Shown piece after piece: positions 1 to 8,092 of a stretch of DNA of 22,367 nt. The stretch covers positions 1-22,367 of the forward strand of contig DATBSP010000157.1 of NCBI GenBank assembly GCA_036559705.1. Direction: 5' to 3'. Positions within the stretch are counted from its first letter, which is position 1; each line of letters starts with the position of its first letter. The notes under the pieces were generated by a model. It saw only the letters and a list, made by a program, of their open reading frames with translations, was not told where the DNA came from and ran no database searches. This DNA comes from Hyphomicrobium_A sp036559705 (GTDB lineage: Bacteria; Pseudomonadota; Alphaproteobacteria; Rhizobiales; Hyphomicrobiaceae). Both the position numbers and the translations under genes were made by a program.

Positions 1-531
1 TGCCAGGAGGCCGGCATCGTTCCGATCGTCGAGCCGGAGGTGCTGATGGACGGAGCGCATTCGGGCCACACCATCGAGCACTGCTACGAGGTTACCGAGT
101 GGACGCAACGCACAGTGTTCCGCGAGCTGTATGACGCGCGCGTCGCGCTCGAGGGCATCGTCCTCAAGCCGAACATGGTCATCGCCGGGCAAAAGTGCGC
201 AAAGCAGGCGAGCGCGCAACAGGTCGCCGAGCTCACCGTGAGATGCTTGAAGGAGACTGTGCCGGCCGCCGTCCCCGGCATCGCCTTCCTCTCCGGCGGC
301 CAGTCGGACGAGCAGGCGACCGAGAACCTCTCGCTGATCAACCAGATCGGTGATCTGCCTTGGAAGGTTACCTTCTCCTATGGGCGCGCGCTGCAGGCCG
401 CGGCGCTCAAAGCCTGGGGCGGCAAGAGCGAGAACGTTGCTGCCGGTCAACGTGCCTTCACCCACCGCGCCCGCATGAACTCGCTGGCGGCGCTCGGCAA
501 GTGGAACCAGCAGCTCGAGAAGGCGGCTTGA
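1..531 (+). CDS. Class I fructose-bisphosphate aldolase, 3' part (5' end outside window)
   Basis: This is the C-terminal half of a class I (Schiff-base) fructose-1,6-bisphosphate aldolase, the cytoplasmic enzyme that reversibly splits FBP into DHAP and glyceraldehyde-3-phosphate. The frame is open from base 1. The family signature is readable as LEGIVLKPN, and the Lys at bases 166-168 is the expected Schiff-base lysine; a Val sits where the classical pattern prefers Leu or Ser. Downstream, FLSGGQSDEQA is the conserved sugar-phosphate loop, followed by the WKVTFSYGRALQ segment. The protein ends in a Lys/Ala-rich helix without the C-terminal Tyr of animal aldolases. The gene is followed by a strong hairpin. 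The family call is secure; the missing N-terminus prevents a length comparison. Confidence 0.95.
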   Translation, partial: CQEAGIVPIVEPEVLMDGAHSGHTIEHCYEVTEWTQRTVFRELYDARVALEGIVLKPNMVIAGQKCAKQASAQQVAELTVRCLKETVPAAVPGIAFLSGGQSDEQATENLSLINQIGDLPWKVTFSYGRALQAAALKAWGGKSENVAAGQRAFTHRARMNSLAALGKWNQQLEKAA

Positions 532-572
532 TCGACATCATTTGGCGAGCCGCTAGCCGGCTCCTAAGATGA

Positions 573-605
573 CGGATCGAAGGCGTTCATAATGCCTTTG
601 ATCCG
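573..605 (+). terminator. 12-bp hairpin after the aldolase gene, without a U tract
   Basis: Arms at 573-584 and 594-605 pair over 12 bp (one G-U pair) around a 9-nt loop, about 40 bp after the aldolase stop. No T run follows, so it may be a 3'-end stabiliser or Rho-associated end rather than a classical intrinsic terminator. A smaller 6-bp hairpin (GAGCCG/CGGCTC) lies just upstream at 547-563. Confidence 0.5.
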
Positions 606-713
606 CTATTGGGGCGCGTCAATAGGTCAGTCGTTTACCCGCTTCTGCAAGGTTGGCGGCGACCTACATATCCGACTGTCAAGACTTACCAGCCCGAACC
701 CGGAGACAATCCA

Positions 714-1148
714 ATGCACGTAACGATGGAAAGCGCCCTGGCGGCGGTCGAGGCCGCGCGCAAAGAGGCGATCAAGCTCAAAACGCAGATGTGCATCGCC
801 GTCGTTGATAGCGGCGCCAACCTGAAGGCCTTCGTGCGTATGGATGACGCCTGGGTGGGCTCCATCGACATCGCAATCAAGAAGGCCAAGACGGCGGTGT
901 TCTTCGGCATGCCGACGGGCGAGATCGGCAAGCTTTCGCAGCCCGGCAAGTCGCTCTACGGCATCGAGCACTCGAACGAAGGGCTTATCACGTTCCCCGG
1001 CGGCCTGCCCATCGTCGATGAGGAAGGCGTGCTGGTCGGCGCCATCGGCGTTTCCGGCAGCTCGGTCGAGAACGATCACAAGGTGGCGGCGGCCGGATTG
1101 AAAGTGGTTGGTGTCAGCGACCTGCCGGAGCATCCCTGGCGCACCTAG
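714..1148 (+). CDS. GlcG/HbpS-like heme-binding family protein (DUF336)
   Basis: A 144-residue protein resembling the GlcG/HbpS (PF03928) family, small alpha/beta proteins some of which bind heme or accompany glycolate or diol metabolism. Visible family features are an N-terminal helix rich in Ala and Glu, the CIAVVDSGANLKAFVRMDDAW strand-turn region, a Lys-rich helix, and the Gly-rich FPGGLPIVDEEG and GAIGVSGSSVENDHKVA segments. The start at 714 has a GGAG at 702-705 eight bases upstream; an in-frame extension to 609 has no family-like sequence. There is no signal peptide, so it is probably cytoplasmic, unlike secreted HbpS. It stands alone between the aldolase and a strong terminator. Its substrate cannot be inferred. 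Confidence 0.85.
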   Translation: MHVTMESALAAVEAARKEAIKLKTQMCIAVVDSGANLKAFVRMDDAWVGSIDIAIKKAKTAVFFGMPTGEIGKLSQPGKSLYGIEHSNEGLITFPGGLPIVDEEGVLVGAIGVSGSSVENDHKVAAAGLKVVGVSDLPEHPWRT

Positions 1149-1170
1149 CCGCTTGGCGTCGAACAAAAGG

Positions 1171-1199
1171 AAAAGGCGGGGTCTCGGCCCCGCCTTTTT
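1171..1199. terminator. Bidirectional intrinsic terminator
   Basis: A perfect 11-bp stem (AAAAGGCGGGG at 1171-1181, complement at 1188-1198) encloses the 6-nt loop TCTCGG. T runs on both strands make it suitable for ending both the DUF336 gene and the convergent gene at 1221-1541. Confidence 0.93.
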
Positions 1200-1220
1200 C
1201 GTTCTAGCCTAGTTGCTGCG

Positions 1221-1541
1221 CTACATCTTCTCGATATGGTCGGCCATATTGCCGATGAGGCGAACGCGATAGGTGGCGTTCTCGCAGGTCAAGATCCAAA
1301 CCGGCAGATCCGGCTTCGAGGCTTCCGGATCGCGCTTGGCCTTGCTCGGGTTGGTGCACTCGTATCCCTGCTTGCGGATCTGCACCGCGATGATGTCCGG
1401 CGGGACCTCGTCATCGGCAGGCTGCGCCTGGGCAACCTGCACCTGTGCCTGCGCCTCGCCTTCCGACATTGCCGACGACACAGCATTCAATGCCAAGCCC
1501 GCGCCGAGCGCGAACACGGGGAAAAGCCCCAACATATTCAT
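1221..1541 (-). CDS. Small exported or membrane-anchored protein of unknown function
   Basis: A 106-residue protein not assigned to a named family. Residues 1-24 form a hydrophobic N-terminus that could be a signal peptide or anchor, followed by an Ala/Gln-rich linker (about 30-43). The conserved-looking core begins near PPDIIAVQIRKQGYEC and ends with LTCENATYRVRLIGNM. The two cysteines of this core could form a disulfide in the periplasm. The ATG at 1541 is preferred over a TTG at 1547 because the GGAG at 1548-1551 abuts the TTG but is six bases from the ATG. It lies downstream of the HdeD-like gene with a 33-bp gap, so cotranscription is likely, and it ends at the shared terminator at 1171-1199. 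Confidence 0.8.
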   Translation of the reverse strand: MNMLGLFPVFALGAGLALNAVSSAMSEGEAQAQVQVAQAQPADDEVPPDIIAVQIRKQGYECTNPSKAKRDPEASKPDLPVWILTCENATYRVRLIGNMADHIEKM

Positions 1542-1574
1542 GACCAACTCCTACGCGCCCTCAGCGCACCGGCG

Positions 1575-2174
1575 TCAGCGTGTTGCGGCTGCCGCTTCGT
1601 GCGCGCGCCGCCCAGCCAGCGCCAGGAAAACATAGCTCCAACCTGAGAACAGAAGGTTGATGCCGGCGAGAAGGCCAAGCGCCCACTCCGCCGACGACGG
1701 CAGCGACAGTGTGATAAGCACGCCGACGGCGAGGGCGGCGATGCCGCTCAAGAGCAGGAAGCCCCAGCCCTCGTGTGGGCGTACCCGGAAAGCCTGGATC
1801 ACCTCGAAGACGCCCTCGGCGATGAACAGCATGGCGAGGAGGATCGCCAGTGTCAGCAGGCCGGTGAGCGGGAAGAAGGCGAGGTAGGCGCCAGCTACGA
1901 CGTAGAGGAGTCCAACAAGAACCTCCCAGAGGAAGCCCCCCCAACCGGGTGTCTGGAAGGCGTGCACGATCATCACTACGCCGCCGATGAGGAACAGCCA
2001 GCCGAGCATGATCTTAACGGCGATGGTTCCGAGCAGCGGAAAGGCGATGGCGGCGAGGCCGGCAAGGATGAGCACGATGCCAAGGGCGAGGAACCAACCC
2101 CACTTCTCGGCGATCAGCCGCCGCGTTTCTCCCAATCGCATCTCGAGGTCGGAGACTGTCAAAGGTTGTGCCAT
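1575..2174 (-). CDS. HdeD-like integral membrane protein (DUF308)
   Basis: A 199-residue polytopic inner-membrane protein. About six hydrophobic segments alternate with short loops, starting at GWFLALGIVLILAGLAAIAF, with the duplicated three-helix pattern typical of HdeD/DUF308 proteins, which in enterobacteria are linked to acid resistance. The charged N-terminus (MAQPLTVSDLEMRLGETRR) and the IAEGVFEVIQAFRVRP segment between helices fit this family, whose usual length is near 190 residues. A GGAGG lies just upstream of the ATG. The minus-strand OmpA gene ends 269 bp upstream and the small exported protein follows at 33 bp. The family is clear; the acid-resistance role is by analogy only. Confidence 0.88.
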   Translation of the reverse strand: MAQPLTVSDLEMRLGETRRLIAEKWGWFLALGIVLILAGLAAIAFPLLGTIAVKIMLGWLFLIGGVVMIVHAFQTPGWGGFLWEVLVGLLYVVAGAYLAFFPLTGLLTLAILLAMLFIAEGVFEVIQAFRVRPHEGWGFLLLSGIAALAVGVLITLSLPSSAEWALGLLAGINLLFSGWSYVFLALAGRRAHEAAAATR

Positions 2175-2443
2175 GGCGGGTCCTCCCTGCGCTGAATTCC
2201 CCCGATCTTATAGCAGAATTGCGTGTCGTTTTGCGTCGCTTCATCGTTCTATGGTGGCGCGACTGCCAACGCCCGTTCCAAGATCGGTCGGGGAGCGGCG
2301 CATCCAGTCGGACACCCTGCAGCAGGCGCAACCACGCGAAATGGCTTCGAATAATCGGATAATTTCAACGCCGCCGTTGAAGTGGCCGGGTGATGCAACT
2401 CGTTGCGCGGAACAGCCGCTCGCTCCAGGCGGGCGGCTGCAAC

Positions 2444-4195
2444 TTATCTGCCGCGGGCGAGCAGCGGCGTGATCCGCCGCACGGCAACGCGCCGGTTGGC
2501 GCGCTCCGGCCGCAATGTCGGCACCTTCAGGAACTCCTCGCCGTAGCCCTGCGTGACGAGGTTCTCCGGCGGCACGCCGAACGTCTCCGTGAGGATAATG
2601 GCCACCTCTTCGGCACGCCGGTCCGACAGGGTGAGATTGTCGATGTCGGAGCCGACGGCGTCCGTATGCCCTTCGATGAGGAATATCTCGTCCGGGCGCC
2701 GGTCGAGCACACGATTGATGGCATTGGCGACGCGCTCGAGGCGGCGATACTGATCATAAGGAACCTGCCAGGCGCCGAACTCGAAGGTCACCGTATCGAG
2801 GTCGACGCGGCGCATGCGGTCGCGCAGGTAGGTGTTATAGCGGATCTCCTCCAGCGAGTAGCCGTGATCGAGGCGCTCGATTGGGCCGTCCATCAGGGCA
2901 TCGTAGATATCCGCGTCGGAGGCTCGGTTGTAGTCAACGATGTAGCGCTCGCGCGGCATGCGTAGCACAGGAGGACGCAGGTCAAGGGTGACCGGACCGC
3001 GACCGCCGAAGCGGCGATTGTCGATGAGGTTTAACTCCCGCCCGTCACGGCCGCGGCGATAGCGGCGCCGCAGGCGCCCGGAGGAATCGAACTCCGAGAA
3101 TACCTGGATACCACCCGGCCGGATGGCGATGGTCAGGTTGCCGCCATCGGGACGCCGCTCGGTGCGCACGTCGCGCGAGGTGCGGCGCAGGCGCTCGCCC
3201 TCGTCGTGGCGGATCGTGGCGCGGCCCCCCTTCTCCTGCACGATGGTGCGGTTGCCAGGCTCCTCGATGATCGTGCGCTTGCCGCCTTCCTCGACACGTT
3301 GGCGACGGCCGCGTTTGATTGCCTCGATGCTGCCCGGACCACCGCCGCCGAATTGCCGGCCCGGTACCTGGGGCGGAGCGGTCGCCGCCGGCGGCGGAGT
3401 TGGCTGCGGTGGCGGTGCTGGGGGCTGAGCCTGCTGCGTCGGCGGGGGTCCGCTCAGACCCTTGTCGCCGCGATCGCGCCCTCGGCGGTCGCTTCGGTCT
3501 TTGTCGCCGCTTTGCGCAGCCGGCGAAGGCGGGGCCGCCGGCGGCTGAGCTTGCTGCACGGGTGGTTGCACGAGAGCCGGAGGTTGCGCCTGTTTCAATG
3601 GCGGTTCCTGCACGGCCGGCGGGGACGGGGGGAGTGCTTGCTGGTCGGGCGGAGGTCCACCGCGATCACCTTCGCGGCGCCCGCGACGCTCTCTGCGATC
3701 GGTGTCGTTTCGCTGCGTGGCCGGAGGCTGCGCCAGTTGCACGGGCGGCGGTGCGGGTGGCTGCGCCTGCTGTGCAGGCGGGGGCCCCTCGGGCCCACGG
3801 CCATTGTCGCCGCGGTCGCGATCACGTCGTCCGCGGCGTTCGCCGCGATCGTCGCCTTGCGCAGCTGGCGCGGGTTTGGCTTGCTGCACGGGCGGCGGAC
3901 CGCCTGGAGCAGGGCCATCGCCGCCGCGCTCACGACGACCGCGGCGCTTGCCACCATCGCCGTCGTCACTCTGTGCCGCGGGTGCGGGCGGTGACTCTGG
4001 AGGCGACGCCGGCTGCTCCGGCGGCGGCGACGGAGGCTGCGCCTGTGGTTCGGCAGGCGGTGGGCCGCCAGCGTCCGGTGCTTGCGCAACCACAAGGGAG
4101 GTCTGAGCGGGAGCTTGTTCTGCCGTCGACGTCGCGAGTGTGATGGCATTGAAAGCAGTGAAGGAAATGGCGGTAACGATGAGATAGCGGCTCAT
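2444..4195 (-). CDS. OmpA-family protein with Arg/Pro-rich repeat region
   Basis: A 583-residue exported protein. Residues 1-25 look like a signal peptide. Residues 40-285 are low complexity: four units combine an RRGRR-type basic stretch with a GPPPxQQAxPP stretch (about 84-107, 120-147, 168-190 and 237-257). Residues 303-332 hold three short repeats (GKRTIIEEP, GNRTIVQEK, GGRATIRHD). The C-terminal 466-580 is an OmpA-like peptidoglycan-binding domain with EGHTDAVG (508-515), LSDRRAEEV and ERANRRV. Proteins with this C-terminal half are familiar in Hyphomicrobiales; the expanded Pro/Arg region is the unusual part. It probably links the outer envelope or periplasm to peptidoglycan. It is transcribed divergently from the ThiE-like gene. 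Confidence 0.9.
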   Translation of the reverse strand: MSRYLIVTAISFTAFNAITLATSTAEQAPAQTSLVVAQAPDAGGPPPAEPQAQPPSPPPEQPASPPESPPAPAAQSDDGDGGKRRGRRERGGDGPAPGGPPPVQQAKPAPAAQGDDRGERRGRRDRDRGDNGRGPEGPPPAQQAQPPAPPPVQLAQPPATQRNDTDRRERRGRREGDRGGPPPDQQALPPSPPAVQEPPLKQAQPPALVQPPVQQAQPPAAPPSPAAQSGDKDRSDRRGRDRGDKGLSGPPPTQQAQPPAPPPQPTPPPAATAPPQVPGRQFGGGGPGSIEAIKRGRRQRVEEGGKRTIIEEPGNRTIVQEKGGRATIRHDEGERLRRTSRDVRTERRPDGGNLTIAIRPGGIQVFSEFDSSGRLRRRYRRGRDGRELNLIDNRRFGGRGPVTLDLRPPVLRMPRERYIVDYNRASDADIYDALMDGPIERLDHGYSLEEIRYNTYLRDRMRRVDLDTVTFEFGAWQVPYDQYRRLERVANAINRVLDRRPDEIFLIEGHTDAVGSDIDNLTLSDRRAEEVAIILTETFGVPPENLVTQGYGEEFLKVPTLRPERANRRVAVRRITPLLARGR

Positions 4196-4348
4196 AAATG
4201 CGGCCTTGCTCCCTTGCAGATTGCTCAGCGATTGCGGGAAATATTGTTGAGGTTGTGTCCCTGCGGCCGGCCCTCACAAACACGTCGCTTTTCCGCCTCA
4301 ATGGACCCTAATAGGCTCAGTTCATCCAGGCCTTGAGGAAACGTGCCG

Positions 4349-4990
4349 ATGGGGCATGAGGTTCGGTCGAAGCTGTACGTCGTTGCCGTTGCGGGGACCG
4401 ATCCGCAACAGGTGGCGGCTGTGCTCGACGCTGCCGGCGCGGCCACCCTGCTCATCGCGGGGCGCGATGGTAGCGCGCTCACGGCCGTAGAGGCGCGCCC
4501 GCTTGTGGAGCTTGCCCAAGCCAAGGAAATCGCAGCGCTCATCGCAGGCGACGCCCAGCTCGCGCGCACGCTGCGCGCCGACGGCGTGCATCTGCCGTGG
4601 AGTAAGGACGTCGCCGCAAGCTACGGCGAGGCGCGCGAGGTGCTCGGCACGCGCTATATCGTCGGCGTCGATGTCGGCCGCTCGCGGCACGACGCCATGA
4701 CCATCGCCGAGTCCGGCGCCGACTACATCGGCTTCGGCATCCCGCCTCACGTCGACGACCGCGCCAGCGCAACTGCGCGGCGGCTCGAGCTCGTATCGTG
4801 GTGGAGCGAAATCTTTGAGGTGCCGTGTGTCGCCTTCGATGTAGAGACCGCCGAGGACGCAATGGCGCTGGCTGCGGTCGGCGCCGACTTCGTCGCCATG
4901 CACAGCGAATTCGATTTGACGCCAGCGGATACAAAGGCGCTGGCGCGTAGTCTCGCCGAAGCAGCCCAGCACCGCGCGGCGCTGGCATGA
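4349..4990 (+). CDS. Divergent thiamine-phosphate-synthase-like (ThiE/TenI fold) protein
   Basis: A 213-residue TIM-barrel protein resembling thiamine phosphate synthase, which joins HMP-PP and thiazole phosphate. Recognisable positions are RADGVHL (76-82) and ESGADYIGFG (121-130). However, after YIGFG the usual GP...T.TK pyrophosphate loop is replaced by IPPHVDDRA (131-139), the Ser of the GxSxH strand is replaced (VGVDVGRSRH, 106-114), and the GGI phosphate loop is replaced by FDVETAEDA (163-171). It is therefore probably a paralog with another or no catalytic role. The ATG at 4349 is chosen because GAGGA at 4335-4339 is nine bases upstream; a GTG at 4343 is too close. Its stop overlaps the Sel1 gene start (ATGA), indicating translational coupling. 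Confidence 0.82.
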   Translation: MGHEVRSKLYVVAVAGTDPQQVAAVLDAAGAATLLIAGRDGSALTAVEARPLVELAQAKEIAALIAGDAQLARTLRADGVHLPWSKDVAASYGEAREVLGTRYIVGVDVGRSRHDAMTIAESGADYIGFGIPPHVDDRASATARRLELVSWWSEIFEVPCVAFDVETAEDAMALAAVGADFVAMHSEFDLTPADTKALARSLAEAAQHRAALA

Positions 4991-6054
4991 GCGCATACCG
5001 TGCCATGCTCGTGGTCGTCGGCGTCTTGGCGCTTGCACACTCTACCGCTGCCGAGACCAGCTCGTGGGTGATGGAATCGACCGAGGCGCCCAAGCCGAAA
5101 CGTGGCAAGCCGGTGAAAGTCGCTCCCGTACCCGGGGCCGACAAGGCGTCGACCTTCAAGGCGTCGTCAACGCCCGGGCACGCCTCTTACGCCAAGTCGC
5201 TAGTGCCGCTCTCTGGCGACGAAGCAGCCTATATCGCCTTCGATCAGGGCCAGTATCTGACGGCGCTCAAGCTTGCCGAGGAAGGCGTCAAGCGCAACGA
5301 CCCGCAATCGCACACGCTGCTTGGGCGCCTCTACGCCGAGGGCCTCGGCGTCAGCAAGGAGCCCGAGACGGCCGCGAAGTGGTACGCGCGCGGCGACGAG
5401 CTCGGCGACATCCAGGCAACGTTCGCGCTCGGCGTCCTCTACGCTGAGGGGCGCGGCGTCAAGAAAGACCGCAGCAAATCGGCTGAGCTATTCGAAAAGG
5501 CGGCCCGCACCGGGCATCCGCTCGCCAACTACAATCTCGGGCTTTTGTTCTTGAAAGGCGACGGCAAGCCGGAGAACCCGTATCGCGCTGCGATGCATAT
5601 CCGCTACGCGGCCGAGAAGGGCATCGCTGTCGCGCAATACGATCTCGCCGGCCTCTACCAAAACGGCGCCGGCGTCGAGCCAAATGCGCTCGAGGCGGCG
5701 AGCTGGCTGAGCAAAGCCGCCGGGCAGGGCATGGCCGAGGCGCAGTTCGACTACGCCGTGGTCTTGCTGCGCGGCCTGGGCCTCACGCGCGATGAGCCCA
5801 AAGCCATTCCTTACCTGCGTGCTGCCGCCCAAAAGGGCCTCGCCTCGGCGCAGAACCGCCTCGCCTACGTTTATGCCGAGGGCGTCGGCGTCAAAAAGAG
5901 CCCGCAGGAGGCAGCCAAGTGGCGCCTCATCGCGCAGGCCGGCGGCCTCAAGGACGAAGGGCTCGACGCCCTCGTTGGGAAACTGCCCAAGGAGCAGCAG
6001 CTCGCCGCGCAAAAAGCCGCCAGCGAGTGGCGTGAGCGGGCGGGCTTGTTCTAG
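4987..6054 (+). CDS. Exported Sel1-like repeat protein
   Basis: A 355-residue protein with a signal peptide (1-22, cleavage probably after AAA-like HSTAA) and a Lys/Pro-rich linker, then about six Sel1-like repeats of roughly 36 residues from about 107 to 330. Repeat hallmarks are LGRLYAEGLGV, LGVLYAEGRGV, LGLLFLKGDG, LAGLYQNGAGV, AVVLLRGLGL and LAYVYAEGVGV, each followed by an AA.W..KAA-type helix. Sel1 repeats form alpha-solenoids that scaffold protein complexes, and in alphaproteobacteria they occur in periplasmic and signalling proteins. The start overlaps the stop of the ThiE-like gene by four bases. The binding partner is unknown; the coupling suggests coordinated expression with the ThiE-like protein, although the two should end up in different compartments. 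Confidence 0.9.
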   Translation: MSAYRAMLVVVGVLALAHSTAAETSSWVMESTEAPKPKRGKPVKVAPVPGADKASTFKASSTPGHASYAKSLVPLSGDEAAYIAFDQGQYLTALKLAEEGVKRNDPQSHTLLGRLYAEGLGVSKEPETAAKWYARGDELGDIQATFALGVLYAEGRGVKKDRSKSAELFEKAARTGHPLANYNLGLLFLKGDGKPENPYRAAMHIRYAAEKGIAVAQYDLAGLYQNGAGVEPNALEAASWLSKAAGQGMAEAQFDYAVVLLRGLGLTRDEPKAIPYLRAAAQKGLASAQNRLAYVYAEGVGVKKSPQEAAKWRLIAQAGGLKDEGLDALVGKLPKEQQLAAQKAASEWRERAGLF

Positions 6055-6148
6055 CAGCGGCCGATGGCGGCCTTGCCAGCGCGCGCGTCTGGGGCTAGTC
6101 GGGGCGCCTTGCGCCTGATGCGACGGCGCCAGAAGGATGCCCGCCCCC

Positions 6149-6940
6149 ATGCCCGCCTCAGCGCTTATGAACGTGATGATCGGTGCCGCCCGCAAGGCGG
6201 GGCGCAGTCTCGCCCGCGACTTCGGCGAGGTCGAGCAGCTGCAGGTCTCCGTCAAAGGGCCCGGCAACTTCGTTTCCGCCGCCGACCACAAGGCCGAGGA
6301 CATCATCTTCCGCGAGCTTTCCAAGGCACGGCCCGGCTACTGCTTCCTGATGGAGGAGCGCGGCGAGGTCATCGGCGACGACCGCACCCACCGCTGGATC
6401 GTCGATCCGCTCGATGGCACTACCAACTTCCTGCATGGTGTGCCGCTGTTCGCCATCTCTATCGGACTGGAGCGCGAGGGCCAGATCGTCGCCGGTGTTG
6501 TCTACAATCCGATCTCCGACGAGATGTTTACCGCCGAGAAGGGCAAAGGCGCCTACCTCAACGATCGCCGCCGCTTACGTGTCGCCATTCGCAAAAACCT
6601 CGGCGACGCCCTCGTCACGACCGGCATCCCGCACCTTGGGCGTCCGGGGCAAGTGCAGTTCGTGCGCGAGATCAAGGAGGTGATCAAGCAGGTCGCCGGC
6701 GTGCGCCGCACCGGCTCTGCCGCGCTCGACCTCGCCTGGGTCGCCGCCGGCCGCTTCGACGCGTATTGGGAGCGCGGCATCAAGCCGTGGGACATGGCAG
6801 CCGGCATTGTGCTCGTGCGCGAGGCGGGCGGCGCCGTCACCGACATATCGGGCGGTGTGGCGATGTTCGACAAGTCTGAAGTGCTTGCCACCAACAGCGC
6901 GCTGCAAAAGGAATTTCTTCCGATGCTGGCGGGCGCCTGA
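6149..6940 (+). CDS. suhB: Inositol-1-monophosphatase family protein (SuhB-like)
   Basis: A 263-residue Mg-dependent sugar-phosphate phosphatase. The metal-binding motifs are complete: MEERGE (E69, E70), WIVDPLDGTTNF (D86, D89) and the C-terminal WERGIKPWDMAAG (D215). Length is normal for the family. In bacteria such enzymes hydrolyse inositol phosphates or related polyol phosphates, and E. coli SuhB also joins the rRNA antitermination complex. Start choice: an AGAAGG at 6131-6136 abuts an ATG at 6137 but is 12 bases from the ATG at 6149, and the SALMNVMIGAARKAGRSL start fits rhizobial SuhB proteins. It is followed by a hairpin terminator and then the MotA-like gene. The exact substrate is open. 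Confidence 0.93.
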   Translation: MPASALMNVMIGAARKAGRSLARDFGEVEQLQVSVKGPGNFVSAADHKAEDIIFRELSKARPGYCFLMEERGEVIGDDRTHRWIVDPLDGTTNFLHGVPLFAISIGLEREGQIVAGVVYNPISDEMFTAEKGKGAYLNDRRRLRVAIRKNLGDALVTTGIPHLGRPGQVQFVREIKEVIKQVAGVRRTGSAALDLAWVAAGRFDAYWERGIKPWDMAAGIVLVREAGGAVTDISGGVAMFDKSEVLATNSALQKEFLPMLAGA

Positions 6941-6947
6941 AGGTTCG

Positions 6948-6970
6948 CCGGGCACGATGTTGCCCGGTTT
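6948..6970 (+). terminator. Intrinsic terminator after suhB
   Basis: CCGGGCA (6948-6954) pairs with TGCCCGG (6961-6967) over a 6-nt loop, followed by TTTGT. It lies 8 bp after the suhB stop and separates it from the stator pair. The U tract is short, so readthrough is possible. Confidence 0.6.
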
Positions 6971-7036
6971 GTGCTGTCACTGGCTTCGGGTAATGTCACG
7001 TGGCTGAAAAACGGCGGCGGGCGGCGGAGTTCCGGG

Positions 7037-8089
7037 ATGGCGAGAAGACGACAAAATGATCCAGCCGCAACGGCGCTGGCGCTTAGGCCGCTGACGCCGC
7101 CGGGCGTCTTCCTCATCCGCATGCTGATCTTTCTGACGCTCGTCGCCTTCCTGGCGGCGATCCTGCACAAGCAGCTCATCGATAGCTTCATGAACAACCC
7201 GGGCCTCAACGGCCTGATCGTTGGCGTGCTCGCGCTGGGCATCCTCTACGCCTTCCGCCAGGTGACGCGCCTCTACCCGGAGATCCGCTGGGTCAACGCC
7301 TTCCGCATCGCCGACCCGGGCCTTGCTATCTCGCACCAGCCGGTGCTGCTGGCGCCCATGGCGGCCATGCTGCGCGACCGCACGGGCGTGCTCTCGCTAT
7401 CGACGGCGTCGCTGCGCTCGATCATGGATTCGATCGGCTCGCGCCTCGATGAAGCGCGGGACACCGGCCGCTACATGGTGGGCCTCCTGGTGTTTCTCGG
7501 TCTGCTAGGCACCTTTTGGGGTTTGCTCGAAACCATCCAGTCGGTGGGCGGCGCCATCGACTCCATCGACACCGGCGCTGCCGACAACGTCACGATGTTT
7601 TCCGATCTGAAGGCAGGTCTCGCGGCGCCGCTCAAGGGCATGGGAACGGCGTTCTCGTCATCGCTGCTCGGCCTTGCCGGCTCGCTCATCCTCGGCTTCC
7701 TCGAGCTGCAGGCGGGTCATGCGCATAACCGTTTCTACAACGAGCTCGAGGAATGGCTGTCGGGCATCACCGAGCTGACGCCCGGCACCAACGTCTCAGC
7801 CGATCAGGTCAACCGCCAGCTGTCGAGCGCCATCCTTCACATGCAGCGGGCGGTCGAGGATCTGTCGACGCGGCTAGCCGACCAGTCGATGGCCGGCGCC
7901 ATTGGCGGGCAGGGCGGCGGCGGCGAGGAGCAGCTTCGCGAGTTGGCGCGGGGCGTCAATCAGCTCGTCACCCAGATGCGCGCCGAGCAGAAGGTGGTGC
8001 GCGAGTGGGTCGACGAGCAGGCCTCGCAGCATTCGGAAGTGGCGAGCGCGCTGAAGGAGCTCGCCGTCAATATGCGTCGCAAAGGGTAG
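7037..8089 (+). CDS. MotA/TolQ/ExbB-like proton-channel protein
   Basis: A 350-residue inner-membrane protein with four hydrophobic segments (about 25-44, 57-76, 146-167 and 205-225). The third holds the family hallmark FLGLLGTFWGLLETI, and the fourth follows KGMGTAFSSSLLGLAGS, which lines the channel in MotA/TolQ/ExbB proteins. The C-terminal 100 residues are helical and probably a cytoplasmic coiled coil. In these families a pentamer surrounds a dimer of a MotB/TolR/ExbD partner and converts proton flow into work at the cell wall. The start at 7037 has GGAG seven bases upstream (7026-7029); the longer frame from 6971 has no such site. The partner gene follows after 3 bp. No flagellar, Tol or TonB genes are nearby. 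Confidence 0.88.
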   Translation: MARRRQNDPAATALALRPLTPPGVFLIRMLIFLTLVAFLAAILHKQLIDSFMNNPGLNGLIVGVLALGILYAFRQVTRLYPEIRWVNAFRIADPGLAISHQPVLLAPMAAMLRDRTGVLSLSTASLRSIMDSIGSRLDEARDTGRYMVGLLVFLGLLGTFWGLLETIQSVGGAIDSIDTGAADNVTMFSDLKAGLAAPLKGMGTAFSSSLLGLAGSLILGFLELQAGHAHNRFYNELEEWLSGITELTPGTNVSADQVNRQLSSAILHMQRAVEDLSTRLADQSMAGAIGGQGGGGEEQLRELARGVNQLVTQMRAEQKVVREWVDEQASQHSEVASALKELAVNMRRKG

Positions 8090-8092
8090 CGC

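Noticed and set aside
3206..4143. Long plus-strand open frames opposite the OmpA gene
   Set aside because: They are Arg/Ala/Gly-rich translations of the Pro/Arg repeat DNA; the minus frame carries a signal peptide and a complete OmpA domain.
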